DNA from: Pyxicephalus adspersus
Taxonomy: Eukaryota; Chordata; Amphibia; Anura; Pyxicephalidae
Direction of reading: 5' to 3'
DNA length: 64,000 bases
Assembly (NCBI RefSeq): GCF_032062135.1
Contig: NC_092863.1
Location: forward strand, 14,929,110-14,993,109
Positions 1-11,710 of the stretch are shown here, piece by piece. Within the stretch, counting starts at the first letter, position 1. Each line of letters starts with the position of its first letter. The notes beneath the pieces were generated by a model, which saw only the letters and a program-made list of their open reading frames with translations, was not told the origin of the DNA and did no database searches. A program made the translations under genes and the position numbers.

Positions 1-1346
1 TACAGCTTAGTAGACACAAAGCTAGCAGTTGTTTCCTTTTTTTAATGATGTTTGCTTATCAATAACACTTGAAATGTGCCTGTATTCCTTGTCAGGGTTG
101 CCATGTGGATTTTGTAAAAATGATTTAGGTAGATCAACATGCTTTATACATGTGAGTTCCCTGGCACGGTATCTTGGTGGAGGACCAGGTATAGGGGATT
201 TCTCAGGGTGAGAACGCAGCTGCTCTCAGATTAGGTTACCTTTCTCCACGCCTTACAATACACAGGGAGGACATGCTCTGCGTTTCAGCATCTGTCATAA
301 CAAATATTGTCTACTCTCCCCAAGGAGGGAATATGACTAGGGCTGGGGAGAACAGTAAAGGAGGAGAGGTAAATATTGAGGGATCACAAGAGCAGCTAGA
401 ACTGAAATAATAATACTGATCTACTGACAAAGAAAAAAATGCTTTAAAATATTGTCATTTCTTTAAACTGAACATTTTGTTTCTATCTTGTCTATCACAA
501 TATTATTTGAACCAGTTGGTGGTTTAGTCTCCATTTTACATGTTCTCTTGTTGAATATTGAGCTCTATAGCTCAAGCTGTTGTTTACTGACCCATCTTTT
601 ATCAAAAGGCTAAGTTTAAAGTTAAAGGAAAGCTAACCAATACTACCCTACTGATGACATCCGGAACATAGAATGTTTGGTTCCTGGCTGTGCATTGGAG
701 TTGACTTACATAAACCTGTGGATTTACCTGGTTGAGTAAATATGTAATTATGTAAATATGTTCTTTCAAATAAAATAAACTGATTGTGCTTTTAGGTGAT
801 CTTGGGGCGATCAAATTTTACAAGCTTGTTTAGCCTATAAAAAATCATATTATTCAAAGTAGGTTTCTTTGTGAATGTTGGCTTTCTATGAAAAAATTCC
901 AATTCTACTAAAACTTTTGGGTACTTCAAAAGCATAAGTACCTTCATTCATTCTTGAAAAATAATGAAGGCTCTGATTTGTATTGGCTGGTAATTTGTAG
1001 TTTATTCTGCATACAGGCTTCTCTTTGTTGCTTGTATACTCGGCCTGACTTGTGCCTGGGGCTATCAATCTCTAACCTTTTAGGTTGACTTCTGACACCA
1101 GTTGTCATCTCCTTGACCAAAATCCCTAACACACAAGGTGTAATATTATAGGTGATGATGGTTCAATTCTAAATGCACAGAATACTCCATACTACAAAAT
1201 GTTATCTTTTTGTTGTATGCAGTTTTGAAACACACATATAAATGCTTTAACTTTGGGTGATTGGCTGCTACTACATGCTTTACTTCATTGTTGCCTATTG
1301 CCTATATTATCACCCGTGATAATCGTGAAAATTGTATGAGCACAGC
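1..1346. other. Intergenic, nothing recognised
   Basis: AT-rich sequence with only short chance frames. I see no gene, RNA or clear repeat end. Confidence 0.6.
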
Positions 1347-1643
1347 CTAAGGCTACGTACACATGTCTAACGGTTCTTGCCTGATAATTGGCTCAGGGCC
1401 AATATCGGACGAGAATCTGGCGTGTGTACAGTGCCAGTCGCCCATCGTCCGAATGACCGTCCTGGTGGATCCACGGACGATGGACGACGAATGATCCTAA
1501 TGCAAGGGAAGGGGGAGAGCACTCAGCAGGGTGCCGCTCCTTCGCTCTACCCTGTCCATAGGGCAGCACTTGTTCATGCATCGTGCAATAATAGTTGTTG
1601 GAAAGGATCGTGAAAGATCGTGAAAAATGTGTATGTGGCTTAA
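1347..1643 (-). mobile_element. GCTGCGTACAC-terminus MITE, copy A
   Basis: About 297 bp bounded by AAGGCTACGTACACATG and ATGTGTATGTGGCTTAAG. The interior has the family landmarks, inverted relative to the copy at 24.3 kb: CCATCGTCC, GGATCCACGGACGATGGACG, a GGGAAGGGGGAGAGC tract, then CATGCATCGTGCAATAATAG. The apparent open frames here come from this structure, not from genes. Confidence 0.75.
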
Positions 1644-1767
1644 GGGTCTTCAGGAACCTCTGCTTCAATTACTATATTCATAGCTCACAGTATATTGGGG
1701 ATCAGTGGGAACAATATTCCTTACATTGATAGCCAACCTCTGGAAGAACCCTTGTTGAGAAACACTG
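1644..1767 (-). mobile_element. hAT-type relic, adjoining MITE copy A
   Basis: Contains GGGTCTTCAGGAACCTC, ATAGCTCACAGTATATTGG and TCAGTGGGAACAATATTCC, and ends TTGTTGAGAAACACTG, the complement of the CAGTGTTTCTCAACC terminus. The same interior (CCACAGCTCACAGTACATTA) occurs at 13600-13905. Confidence 0.55.
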
Positions 1768-4084
1768 CTCTAGAGGTAATCTATTCCCCAATATGGTTTA
1801 CAGTTTGGTATCCAGCTCATTGTTATATATGTGGGGAAATTTCACATTGCAAATAATACGGAATCATGTTCATAAATATGAAACATGACTTCTGTTTGAC
1901 CATGATTGGACAGCTGAAGCTAACCTTGCTGAAGAAGGGCCACTGACATGCTCAAATCAATATATATATAGTATTTAGATTATTTTCAATGCAATGTTAC
2001 AAAGTCAGTTTAGGTCCCAGTCTGCCTCCCGAAACCAGCCACAGTAACTGGGTCACTTCTTGGTGGAATATAATTTATTAGTTGATCATGCAAAGTAAAG
2101 TCACACTCATCACCAATTTACTGCTTCTCAGCACAACAAGCAGGTTACATAGTTGGCACCTGTCTAAAGGATGCATACCTTATTTAGTACTCGGCTGGTG
2201 AAGCCCGAGGGAAGGTACACATTTATTTTTTCTCTGTGGTGGAGCTCCATGTTGAGCAAGCACTGGCACGAAACCAGACAGCATTCCAGTTTATTTAGAT
2301 GCACATTGAGGGTGGCCTACATACTTTGTTTGGTACATTAGATATTACAACCTCCCAGACTAGATCGCTCAGTACGGGCATGTTGTCTACTATTATATGA
2401 CACACAGACTCACTAGATACACACAAAGTGGATGTAAAGACAGAACTTTTCTTAGTCTTGGATAGGCTGAGTAAGAGATCTACTCCTTGTTAGTTTATTG
2501 CTGTCTTATGTCCACATTAGGGAGAATCAGGTTTCGATCCTGGAAACCATTGCAACTGTAACAGGTAATGAGAAGATCCAACCCTTTAAAATGGTCACTA
2601 GAACAGGAGATAAGGAGAAGCCTACCGATGGTTCCATTGACAAATGGCCCACCTACTAGGAAGTAAAGCACTTTGGGAACAGTGTAGCAGTGAAGTAGCA
2701 GCCGTACCCTACCTCCCTTTATTGTAAAAATAAATGTGTTACCTAATCTATAATTAATAGGCAGATTTGCATACTTCATTAATTACTTACTTAGGTAGCC
2801 ATTCCTTTTCTCCACTGTCCAGTGCGCCAAAGAATGGACAAGCCTTCTGCAATGACTGTAACTCTTACAAAAAGGTAAGCAATAGGTGTTCCCAGATCAC
2901 TAGATTATCACCAGTGAATTGCACTGCTCACTATAGCAAAACCTGGCCGGAAAATATCCCAAAGCATGTGTTCCCTGAATGCATCTCATGTCTTCATTTC
3001 CACTTTTATATGGATTGTATCTTATACTATCTAATCATGCCGGCATGGAAGCCTTTATTTCCAGTTCATGGCACCACTGGGTTTGGCCATCAGTCAAATA
3101 ATAAGAGAGGAGGATTTAGGCTTTGCCCAAAGATGGGTTTTAATGCCATTAATCTGAAAGGGGGCAGAGCTTGTCATTATAAGCCATTCTTTATTAATTT
3201 ACTTGCATCATATTAATCCTGGAATTTATTGACATTGATTAAAACATCCCTTTAATGCGCCCTTTTCCACGAAAGGCATAAATCATTTCCCTATCAACAT
3301 GATATCACAAGCAAGATTACATTTAATTATCATCCTTTGTGTATTAGTTTTGTATGAACAGTTTGCACAGGTTTATGCACATNNNNNNNNNNNNNNNNNN
3401 NNNNNNNNNNNNNNNNNNNNNNNNNNNNNNNNNNNNNNNNNNNNNNNNNNNNNNNNNNNNNNNNNNNNNNNNNNNNNNNNNNNNNNNNNNNNNNNNNNNN
3501 NNNNNNNNNNNNNNNNNNNNNNNNNNNNNNNNNNNNTTCTAATTAGATGTTTCTAAAGGGAACTGATAACAGGTAGAAATGAGTGAAATGATTCCAGTGA
3601 ATCAGGAATTGAAACTATATACTGCTGATTTGCTTGTCGTGAACAGCTGTAAAGTTTGCTCCAAAGAGTCTGTACCAGAAATTGATTAAGGCAAAATGGA
3701 GCTCCAAGGAAGATGGCAGCCATGGCCCTGCTTTCCTTTCGGCTGACACTGATAAGAAATACAATAGGTACCCCATTTTCCATTTTCTATTATCTCTAAT
3801 CCATTGCCCCGCCAGGCACCAACTGCCTATATGAACAGCTTTTACCAAATAGGCTATTCCTTTGGTTAATTGCAGAAGTATGATGGTTCCTGCCTAGGAT
3901 GCCTTGTGGATTTTTTGGCTATGGTCAAGCAGACTTTCCTTAGCTGTCACTAAGCCTATCTTCAGACATGTAGAAAAAATATTATATATAATAAGTATAA
4001 TATAAGTATTATATAGAGTTCCTCTATATCTCATCTTTCCAAGGCCACATCCCTAGTTCAAGTCACATCAAAAAATTGGGACAT
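1768..4084. other. Intergenic, gap and one high-complexity block
   Basis: No exon recognised. The 149-codon frame at 2767-3216 has no recognisable domain. 3165-3382, just before the N gap, is homeobox-motif rich (TTAATTTACTTGCATCATAT, CCTTTAATGCGCCC, ACATTTAATTATCATCC) and is listed as a finding. Confidence 0.55.
3383..3536. other. Assembly gap (154 N)
   Basis: Run of N. Open frames across it are meaningless. Flanking sequence is not obviously repetitive. Confidence 0.99.
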
Positions 4085-4290
4085 TAAAGGCCAGAGTTAC
4101 TGATGTAAAAATCATAAAAACTTTTATTTAAATACAAAATGACAATAAACAATTACATAAAAACATACACCATAATATTGAGTATCTCCTGCATGGGCAC
4201 CCACTATGATATTCCCACTGTCGACACGTTTTGCGGACTTCTTCGACACGATGTCCACTTCTTCAGGACAGGCAGGGCAATCTATTATGT
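4085..4290 (-). mobile_element. Possible Penelope-like element end with degenerate hammerhead ribozyme
   Basis: Read on the minus strand: CTGAAGA (4266-4260), a stem GTGGAC..GTCCGC, then AAAACGTGTCGAC. This is the layout CUGAUGA-stem II-GAAAC-short stem III-GUC with two substitutions in conserved bases. An AT-rich tail (ATTTTGTATTTAAATAAAAG) lies about 100 bp downstream on the same strand. Small hammerhead variants with very short stem III are known from Penelope-like retrotransposons. Probably inactive. Confidence 0.4.
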
Positions 4291-5520
4291 TAACACATAA
4301 TCATATCATAAGTATTTACAATTATATCAATTTCCATTGTAAAACATATAATTAAGTATTTATATAAAACTTACAGTTATGGGATGCTCATAATGTTCCA
4401 TGTATCTCTTTACATTGCAATTGATGGACACAGATGGACACCAGAGACAGGGACTACTCCAAGAAGTTCTTTAATATAATCATGATTGATTTAGATGAAC
4501 AGAGAGCAGAGAGGGAACACCTTTTTTAATTACTTCCTATTATCTTACTTTTTTAAGGTGCTCAATGAGTTTACCCTTGCTGTTTTAGCGCAGTATATTT
4601 CAGGTCTTTGGTACACAATGGAAGCATTTTCTTCTTTTTATTGTTTTATATCATACTAATATTTTGCAGGGATAGTTATCTTTGTGAGTATTCATTTTGC
4701 AGCATTTTCATATTAAGGGTTTATTGTTTGCACAATATTTCTTTTTATATTTATATTTTTTGTATACTTGTATTTTTAGCAGTATGGATTTTTTGCCATG
4801 GCATAGCTGTTTTGTTAGCAAACAAGAAAGCAAAATGAATATGTTGGATTATAGTTTATCTAAAGGATCTGCTGTGTATAGACAAGTTTTTTTTTTACAT
4901 ATGCAATAGTTACTCCTCCAGTGCCTCAGATAAGCAAAGGCTTCGCCTGCTCAGAAATAAAAACAGCTTGTTCTCTATTCCCCAAACGTGTTCTCACCAG
5001 CTGTGGCAAACACACAACCTTATGTTTCCCATGGGGCTGTCAGGTGCTCCCATAGATCCAGCACACCTTACCTTAGAATGGCAGCCTGTTCAATCACAAA
5101 AGTCAGCAACACAATAAAATTAACACAAAATCAGAGTGATTTTTACATATATACTCCTCTAGCTTTCTTAGATGGGAAAAAGGGACAGTATTAGCAAGGG
5201 GCAAAAATATATAGACCAACTATTCTCAACTAGGTTTCCTTCAAATGGGTTAATTGGTCTATATAAAGGTGCCTGTATGGTTCCTGGGGCAATACCAATA
5301 GGCAGAGCCAGTAGCATGACACCAATGATGCTTTAACTGTGAATAAAGGAGGAAAATTGACAATTGCTGTAAAACTTATACAGATGCTAGATCTTGCTAC
5401 CTTGGGTGATTATCTGCACAGTACAGTTGCTCCACTATATTATAAATGACATCTTGACATTAATTGATATTTTTTTTTTTATTAGTGAGAATTCAGTGGT
5501 GTACCTCCCATTGGTCCAGT
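4291..5520. other. Intergenic, nothing recognised
   Basis: AT-rich sequence with short chance frames and no repeat end that I could define. Confidence 0.55.
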
Positions 5521-5575
5521 ACAGGCATGGGCAAACTATGGCCCGCTAGGCTTTTTTATCCGGCCCGTTGAACTC
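5521..5575 (+). mobile_element. Second hAT-type terminus (CAGGCATGGGCAAACTA...)
   Basis: ACAGGCATGGGCAAACTATG then GCCCGC..GGC and ATCCGGCCCG is the characteristic terminal sequence of a vertebrate hAT group, with the GGCCCGC..CCGGCCC block. Only this end is seen. Confidence 0.5.
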
Positions 5576-5599
5576 TCTCTACTTCAGCGGCTCATATTA

Positions 5600-5700
5600 G
5601 ATCAGAACTGATGAAGCAGCTTGGAGAACTGCAAAACATCTTCAACATTACAAGACAAGGCCAGTTGGATGTAATTAACTACTACTAGATATACAATGAC
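5600..5700 (+). repeat. Dispersed repeat with a hammerhead-core-like motif
   Basis: CTGATGA (5608-5614), a short stem GCAG/CTGC (5616-5619 with 5629-5632), then AAAAC (5633-5637), followed by ATCTTCAACATTACAAGACA and CCAGTTGGATGTAATTAAC. The downstream wording resembles a repeat seen in fish and frog transcripts. The hammerhead resemblance is weaker than at 4.2 kb because no separate stem III is visible. Confidence 0.4.
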
Positions 5701-7254
5701 TTGGATAAATGACTCTCATTTGTTCTTCCTCCTTTTCTTTCTATAATGATGTCTGTACAAGGCTAGTTCTTTCCTACTACTACAGGAAATGATCACTAAT
5801 GACTGTTTTCAGTGGACTGAGAATCTGTAAAAAGCCTTAGGGTTGCATTCTTCCCATTGAATATCAATGTAAAGGCCATTTTCCCATTGACCCTCAATAA
5901 TTTGGATTAAGCAGAGGTTCCTCCAGACCTAAATAATTTAAGGGGCTACCCTACAAAAAAAGAAAGGTGGATCTAGATTATTATGTGAACAATAGTATTT
6001 CAGTGTAAATAGAGATCAGCTAAACCGTACTCGAAACTTTAAATAAATATTTAAAAAATGTAGTAGTTGGAGGTATCATTTAATATGAAGAAAAGTGTAG
6101 CCAATCTTTATTGGTGTTGGTGCTAATGTTTGGTAAAAAAAAAATGGCGGACACATAAATGTAAATTGCAAAATTGAATGCTGACTTCAATGAAACCAAA
6201 CACTCCCCCCATCATCAGGACTGCAAGAGAAAACCAAAGAAAGTGTGATCAGTACTGGGTATGGTAGTGAGGGATTACATCTCCAGGTTAAGAAGTTGTC
6301 TACATATACTCTATTTTTGGCTCCAGTATTTTTTGCTGTTCAAGGAGCAGATCATATCCCTGACCAGGTGATTACTAGATGGCCCGTCTTATCGCTGGGA
6401 CTCTCTGATTACTCTGATGAATACTTTCCTCCCCACAAGTCCTAAATCCCTTTTAGGCCTTAATTAGTGGTTTGCAGAAAGACAAAGTTAATCTCTTAAT
6501 CATACTATGAAGGTAAAAACAAAAGGTATGGCCTTTCTGATAAATAAACATCATTACAACATGTTCATACCCAATCATACCTGGATATGGCTAAATGTTT
6601 AATGTATGAGCCAGAAAGTTGCCCATTGGCCATTGGCCAAAAAGTAATTAGTCATTAAGTTCAGCTGTATGAGTTCCCTTCTTTTTTAGCCTGTTTATAG
6701 AGATAATAGATAGGAATACAATAAAACAGATGAAAATAAAATAAGAATGCCTCTTTAAGCTAAGTTACACCATGAATATGGTCATATCAAAATAGCCATA
6801 TTAGCTTGCTAAAAAATGAGTTCTGTCCATGAGTTCTATGGCAGCAGGTATACCTAAATAGCTACCATATCTGTCAACATACTTTCTAATTATCTTTGTG
6901 TCCTTCATTGCAATAATTAGTTGAGATCATTACTGATACCAGAGGGTTTTCCAAATGTTTGCTCCAGATGTAGCTAGAATATGGTATTCTGAAATACTAA
7001 ACAAAAGTTCAGACAAAATTGAACACAATTTCTTGAATAATACCAATCACCCATGTTCTGTACAAGGTCAACAACTTTTGCATTAGGATGCGATAATAAA
7101 GTCATTTAGTGATAATAATATCATAACTTGTCCTATTAAGTTTTCCGATGAAGAAATCTGTGATTTGGGCAAAGGTACCTATATGCTGGTCTAGGAATCC
7201 TTTATTTGTCAGCATTTTGTCTGTTATAAACCTGGTCCCTTGGTATATGAATGT
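5701..7254. other. Intergenic, nothing recognised
   Basis: No coding or repeat signal supported. Confidence 0.55.
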
Positions 7255-7560
7255 GAATATGAAATGTTATTATTAACTATTTATATAGCACCAACATATT
7301 ACTTAGCACTTTATAAAGTTCATTTTCATATCACTAACTGTCCCTTGGAGGCTCCCAGAATAATGTCCCTACTTTAGTCATTTGTCATTGTAAGGGGAAG
7401 TCAATTATTCTAACTATATGGTTTTTGGGTGTTGGAGGAAACCCACGCAAACAGGGGAAGATCATACAAACTCGCAGGTAGTACCCTTGTCGAAATTTGA
7501 ATGCCACTGAACCAACCATACTGCCTGAATTGCCCATATTTACCCATTGATTAACAATAC
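7255..7560 (-). repeat. Dispersed repeat (GCGCTATATAAATA / ATTATTA-tail family), minus orientation
   Basis: ATTATTAACTATTTATATAG then CACCAACATATTACTTAGCA is the complement of the plus-oriented copy at 25030-25095. Further in, GGAGGAAACCCACGCAAACA, GGGGAAGATCATACAAACTC and GCAGGTAGTACCCTTGTCG match the block at 25620-25760. I take it as a non-LTR-retrotransposon-like 3' region. The class is uncertain. Confidence 0.55.
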
Positions 7561-10500
7561 AATAAATAATCCATTACCTGTAGCTTTTTCAACATATTTC
7601 TGCAATATTTTTACTAAATAACTGATGATAAAATGATTTTTATAGGTGTCATTAGGTATGCATTTGTAATATCTAAATGAAATTCAAATGTAAATAGATA
7701 TTCAAACTAAATACATTTGATATAACAGATATGCAATGAGCATTCGTTTACTCAACAATAAATCCAATACAATGTGACAAATGTATATAACATTATTTCT
7801 TTCTAGTTTTCCTACAGAATCTTGCATGCAGTTTGAACCAATGTAATGTATCCCCTAACTTGATTTGACATGTTTCAACTTTAAAGAATATTTTTATTGC
7901 CTTTATATACACATACATTACAAAGCCAGGACCCTGGTGGGCCACCTCGTTTTGCTACCTAGGCACAGATCTATGACATGTTTAATTTCAGTACAAAGAA
8001 ACTTCCCACAATTCTTTTCTTACACGTCTTCCTCTGAGCCGCTGTAATTAAAGCTCTGGTTTAAACTTCTGGAGGACCACCAAGAAAGATCTTGATGTTC
8101 TTCTAACCTCAGAAGCCACCACAGAGCCTCATAGACCACATGTTGGGAAGTCAGGACTCCTGGTCCTTCTGTGGAGCCATGGCCTAAGGGGCTTTGAGCT
8201 GTGTGCCAGCCACTAAGTTAGGGCCATCACCCACCACATAAAATGCTTGCTGGTAGGAAGGGAGTGTTTCAGCAATTAACCTTTTCTGTTCATTAATATA
8301 TAAACTTATATACATACATGTATTTATAATAATGTACACTCTGAACTTTGATGTTAATAATATTAATAAAAATGGTGTTATACAGAAATGACTGAATTCG
8401 GTACATTTGAACTATTTTCTGACCCCTGTAAAGTATGTTTATAGCATATAGTATTTATATAGCATATACTATATTTACCTGTATTGCTTGAACCCCTAGT
8501 CAGGTGTTTATTTCTGCTCCTAAAGTAGGCAGTTGCAGTCAGTGAGTGCAAAAATTAAATTCTAGAAAACTTTTGACCTCCAAGTTTTGTTGATAAAAGT
8601 TTGGACGCACACTGATGTTCATATACAATACAGTAACCTAAGTTTCCTTTGACCCAAGGTAAGTTATCCCTTGTGCACACCAGATATTCATTTCCGAGCC
8701 CTGGAAAGGGGGAGAACCTGAAACAATTCAACATTTTATTATTCCCACTAGCAACCTATGGCCCATTCATGACATTTACTGTATATATTCTTAGAAAATA
8801 GGGTTGGATGGGCACTTCTTAAACTAATAAGCCAACTGTTCCACCAACTGGTGCCTACTAGGCCAACTGGTGCCACTCTATTTCCATTTCAGTCTGCTGG
8901 CCTATGAAACAACTAAAGTTTGGGTGAAAAGACAGGTGAGAAAGCACAAACTGTAAGAGAAAACTGGCCACATGGCACTTGGATGGGAAATGCCAGCTGG
9001 TAACATAATGCTCTTGGCCATGGCCTATGTTGGCTATGCAGAAATCTAGCACTGGACACACCAAGTTTCACAATATTTTCCTAGTGAGCCTGGGCAGTAC
9101 CCACAAGAGAGCCTGTTCTGCAGCTTTCCAGATAATCTGTGATTAAAAGCAGCTAAGGAAAGTGGTTTTGCTATACCATAGTGGAATAGTACATAAGGAC
9201 ATGTGTAATTCCAGCGATATCACGGTGGCAGATTAAGTGGGGTGGTGCATTATTGCCCTCTGGCACCTTTTTCTCTGACATTTGTATTAGAATGGAGCAG
9301 CAGTATTAAAGAACAAAACTCAAGGCGGACTTCAGGAAAATTATGTTAAGGTTTTTCCTTCATCTAAACATGATTTCCAGGTTTGCCAGTTAGCACACCA
9401 TGACCATCAATTTCCAAGCTCATCCATTTGGTTTTTCAGACAACATTGAGGTAATGTGTTACAGTTGTTCGTGCATCATACATTAAAGGCTAGTATAAAC
9501 ACCCTGTATCTGGTTACATCTATCTCATGACTGCAATCACCATGAACATACAACTCTTATTTATACATATCACAGTGGAGAGTATGACTATTACCTGCAA
9601 GCTGATTTTCTCTAAGGGCTGTTGGAAAATAAAATAAGATTCCTCCACTGAACTAATGAAATGTGTACTCTTCAACAAACGTAGAAATCTGAGTAAATCA
9701 ACTTTGACAGGATGACATTATAAACCAGCTCTTAGCTTTCTAGGTAATCTTTTATCATTAGCGCCATAGAAAATGATTTTGCACAGCAGAAAGCATTGTC
9801 ATTGGTTAGTAGTTGTCGGGGCTGTTTTTGATAAATTATCATGAACCAACCTGCCAACCATCAGTCAATGGGAAAGCTGTTCACTTTTTACCCTACAAAA
9901 GGGCTCCAAGCCACTGTTTATCTTGCTCCTCCTTTATCACCAAGTCAGCCTACTGCACAATATAAAGTGACATCAACAAATTCCTTAACCCTAACACAGA
10001 AATTGGTGTCAACCTCTTGGCTGCGCTATCTGGTAGATGTACAGTATATGAATTAAAATCATGGTTGTCTTTTATTTTTTTAGACTTTTTTTCACGCTGT
10101 TGATGTTTTATTGATGTCAGCTCTGCATGATAAGCTGCTCTGCTATAGTGCACTGGAAGACAGAAATAAAGACACCTTCACTATGCCACCATAATCCTTC
10201 CTAATTTCAGATGCCTCTGCTCATTGGAAGAACAGAGAAGTCTGGACATTGCCATGCTATACATACTAAAGCTCATGATCCAGATAGATATGAAGAAAAA
10301 AAAAAAAAAAGTTATTTTTTAGGCCAAGAAAACACAACATGGTAAGCACAAAGCCATCTTTGACAGCAATACACATGAACATCTAATCTAAGGTGGAGCT
10401 TTGAGTAAGACTGGAGATCTTCGGACAAGAGTCCGGATGGTCTGGTATAGCTGGTTTTCTGTTAACTATTTCTCATCATCCCGGGAGAGTTAAATTGCTT

Positions 10501-10567
10501 AAACCAAAGTTCAGATTATTATTAATTATCTGAATTCATACTTGTCTGCATTTTCTTTTGGTATAAT
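7561..10567. other. Intergenic, one possible regulatory block
   Basis: No exon recognised. 9690-9840 is higher in complexity (GGATGACATTATAAACCAGC, TTTATCATTAGCGCCATAGA, GCATTGTCATTGGTTAG) and could be regulatory. Confidence 0.5.
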
Positions 10568-10690
10568 GCAGCTATTCTCAACCAGGGTTCTTCCAGAAAT
10601 TGGTGGTTCCTTGAACTGTGGCTGATTGACCTCAGACCTGATGATGCCTACGTAGTTCTAGGATCAAAGCCATATGGAAGGGCCCTCATG
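10568..10690 (+). mobile_element. hAT-type relic fragment
   Basis: GCAGCTATTCTCAACCAGGG, then TTCTTCCAGAAATTGGTGG and TTCCTTGAACTGTGGCTGAT match the start of the relic at 21391-21665. Lies directly beside the mariner relic. Confidence 0.5.
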
Positions 10691-11710
10691 ACAGTAAAGC
10701 TCTTTAAGTTGTGTATGAGGAAGGGAGCCTGAGTTATGAAATAACATATTTATTCAACATATTCCCCCTTGAGACTGTTGCACTTGGTACAGCGTAGTTG
10801 CAGCTTTTCTCGATCGTTCAAATAAAATGTCCTCAAAACGTTGCCCCTTCAGGTGTTTCTTCAAATTTGGGAACAGATAATAGTCTGAAGCGGCCAGGTC
10901 AGATGAGTAGGGGGGATGATGGACCAATTGGAAATCCAGGGTGTTCAATTTGGCAGTCACAACATTGGACGTGTGCGCAGGTGCATTGTCCTACTAAAAA
11001 AGGGTCACTTTGGTTAACTTTCCACGGCATTTCGTCTTAATTGCCTGCTTCAGCTGGTCCAGGAGGTTAGCATAATACTGTCCGGTGATACTAGAGCACT
11101 GAGGTAGGTAGTCCACCAACAGAATACTGTCTTTGTCCCAGAAAATGGACGCCATGCCTTTTTTAGCCAATTTTTGGGTTCGGAACTTCTTCGGCCGCTG
11201 AAACCTGCTGTGGCGCCATTCCTTTGACTGTTTCTTGGTTTCAGGATCATAGATGTGGAGCCAGGTTTCTTCCTCAGTCACTAACCTAGCCAAAAAGTCC
11301 TGTGCAGCTTCAAAATGGGCCAAAACGGCTTTGGATGCTTGAACTCGTTCCTGCTTCTGATCACTTTTCAAACATTTGGGCACCCACTTCGCTGAAAGCT
11401 TGCATATGTCTAGGATAGTGGTGATAACAAACCCAACATGCTCCCGTGAGATGTCAAGTATCTGGGCTATCTGTTTTACAGATATTCCCCGGTCCTCAAT
11501 AATCATCTCATGGGCATCATTGCAGGTTGCCGGGTCAGTGGAGGTTTCGGGGGCGCCCACTGCTGTGGTCATCTTCGACGGTGAAATGCCCAGTCTTGAA
11601 ACAGAAGGACACTTCTTCCACAGTGTTTGTGACATCTAAGTGTGAATGTCATTTGCTGATTTTCCCTGGAGAAACAAAAACTTCATGACGGCCCGTAACT
11701 GCAACAACGT
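10690..11710 (-). pseudogene. Decayed mariner (Tc1/mariner) transposase
   Basis: Remnant of a DDD transposase, the nuclear enzyme that cuts and pastes mariner elements. The longest open piece (11635-10994) has the helix-turn-helix region (DAHEMIIEDRGISVKQIAQI), the KLSAKWVPKCL linker and EEETWLHIYDPETKKQSKEW. DNAPAHTS follows near 10970 in a different frame, and HHPPYSSDLAASDYYLF occurs in the piece 10960-10754. Upstream (11706-11639) the N-terminal RAVMKFLFLQGKSANDIHT reads in frame up to a TAG directly before the Met, and FKTGHFTVEDDHSSGRP lies in another frame near 11560-11610. So there is at least one nonsense mutation and two frameshifts. The first catalytic Asp position (expected DETW) reads Glu. 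The ends are uncertain. Clearly inactive. Confidence 0.85.

Noticed and set aside
2767..3216. 149-codon plus-strand frame
   Set aside because: No recognisable domain, no splice context, and the translation looks like random AT-rich sequence.
3299..3556. Open frames spanning the N run
   Set aside because: The frame is open only because unknown bases cannot encode stops.
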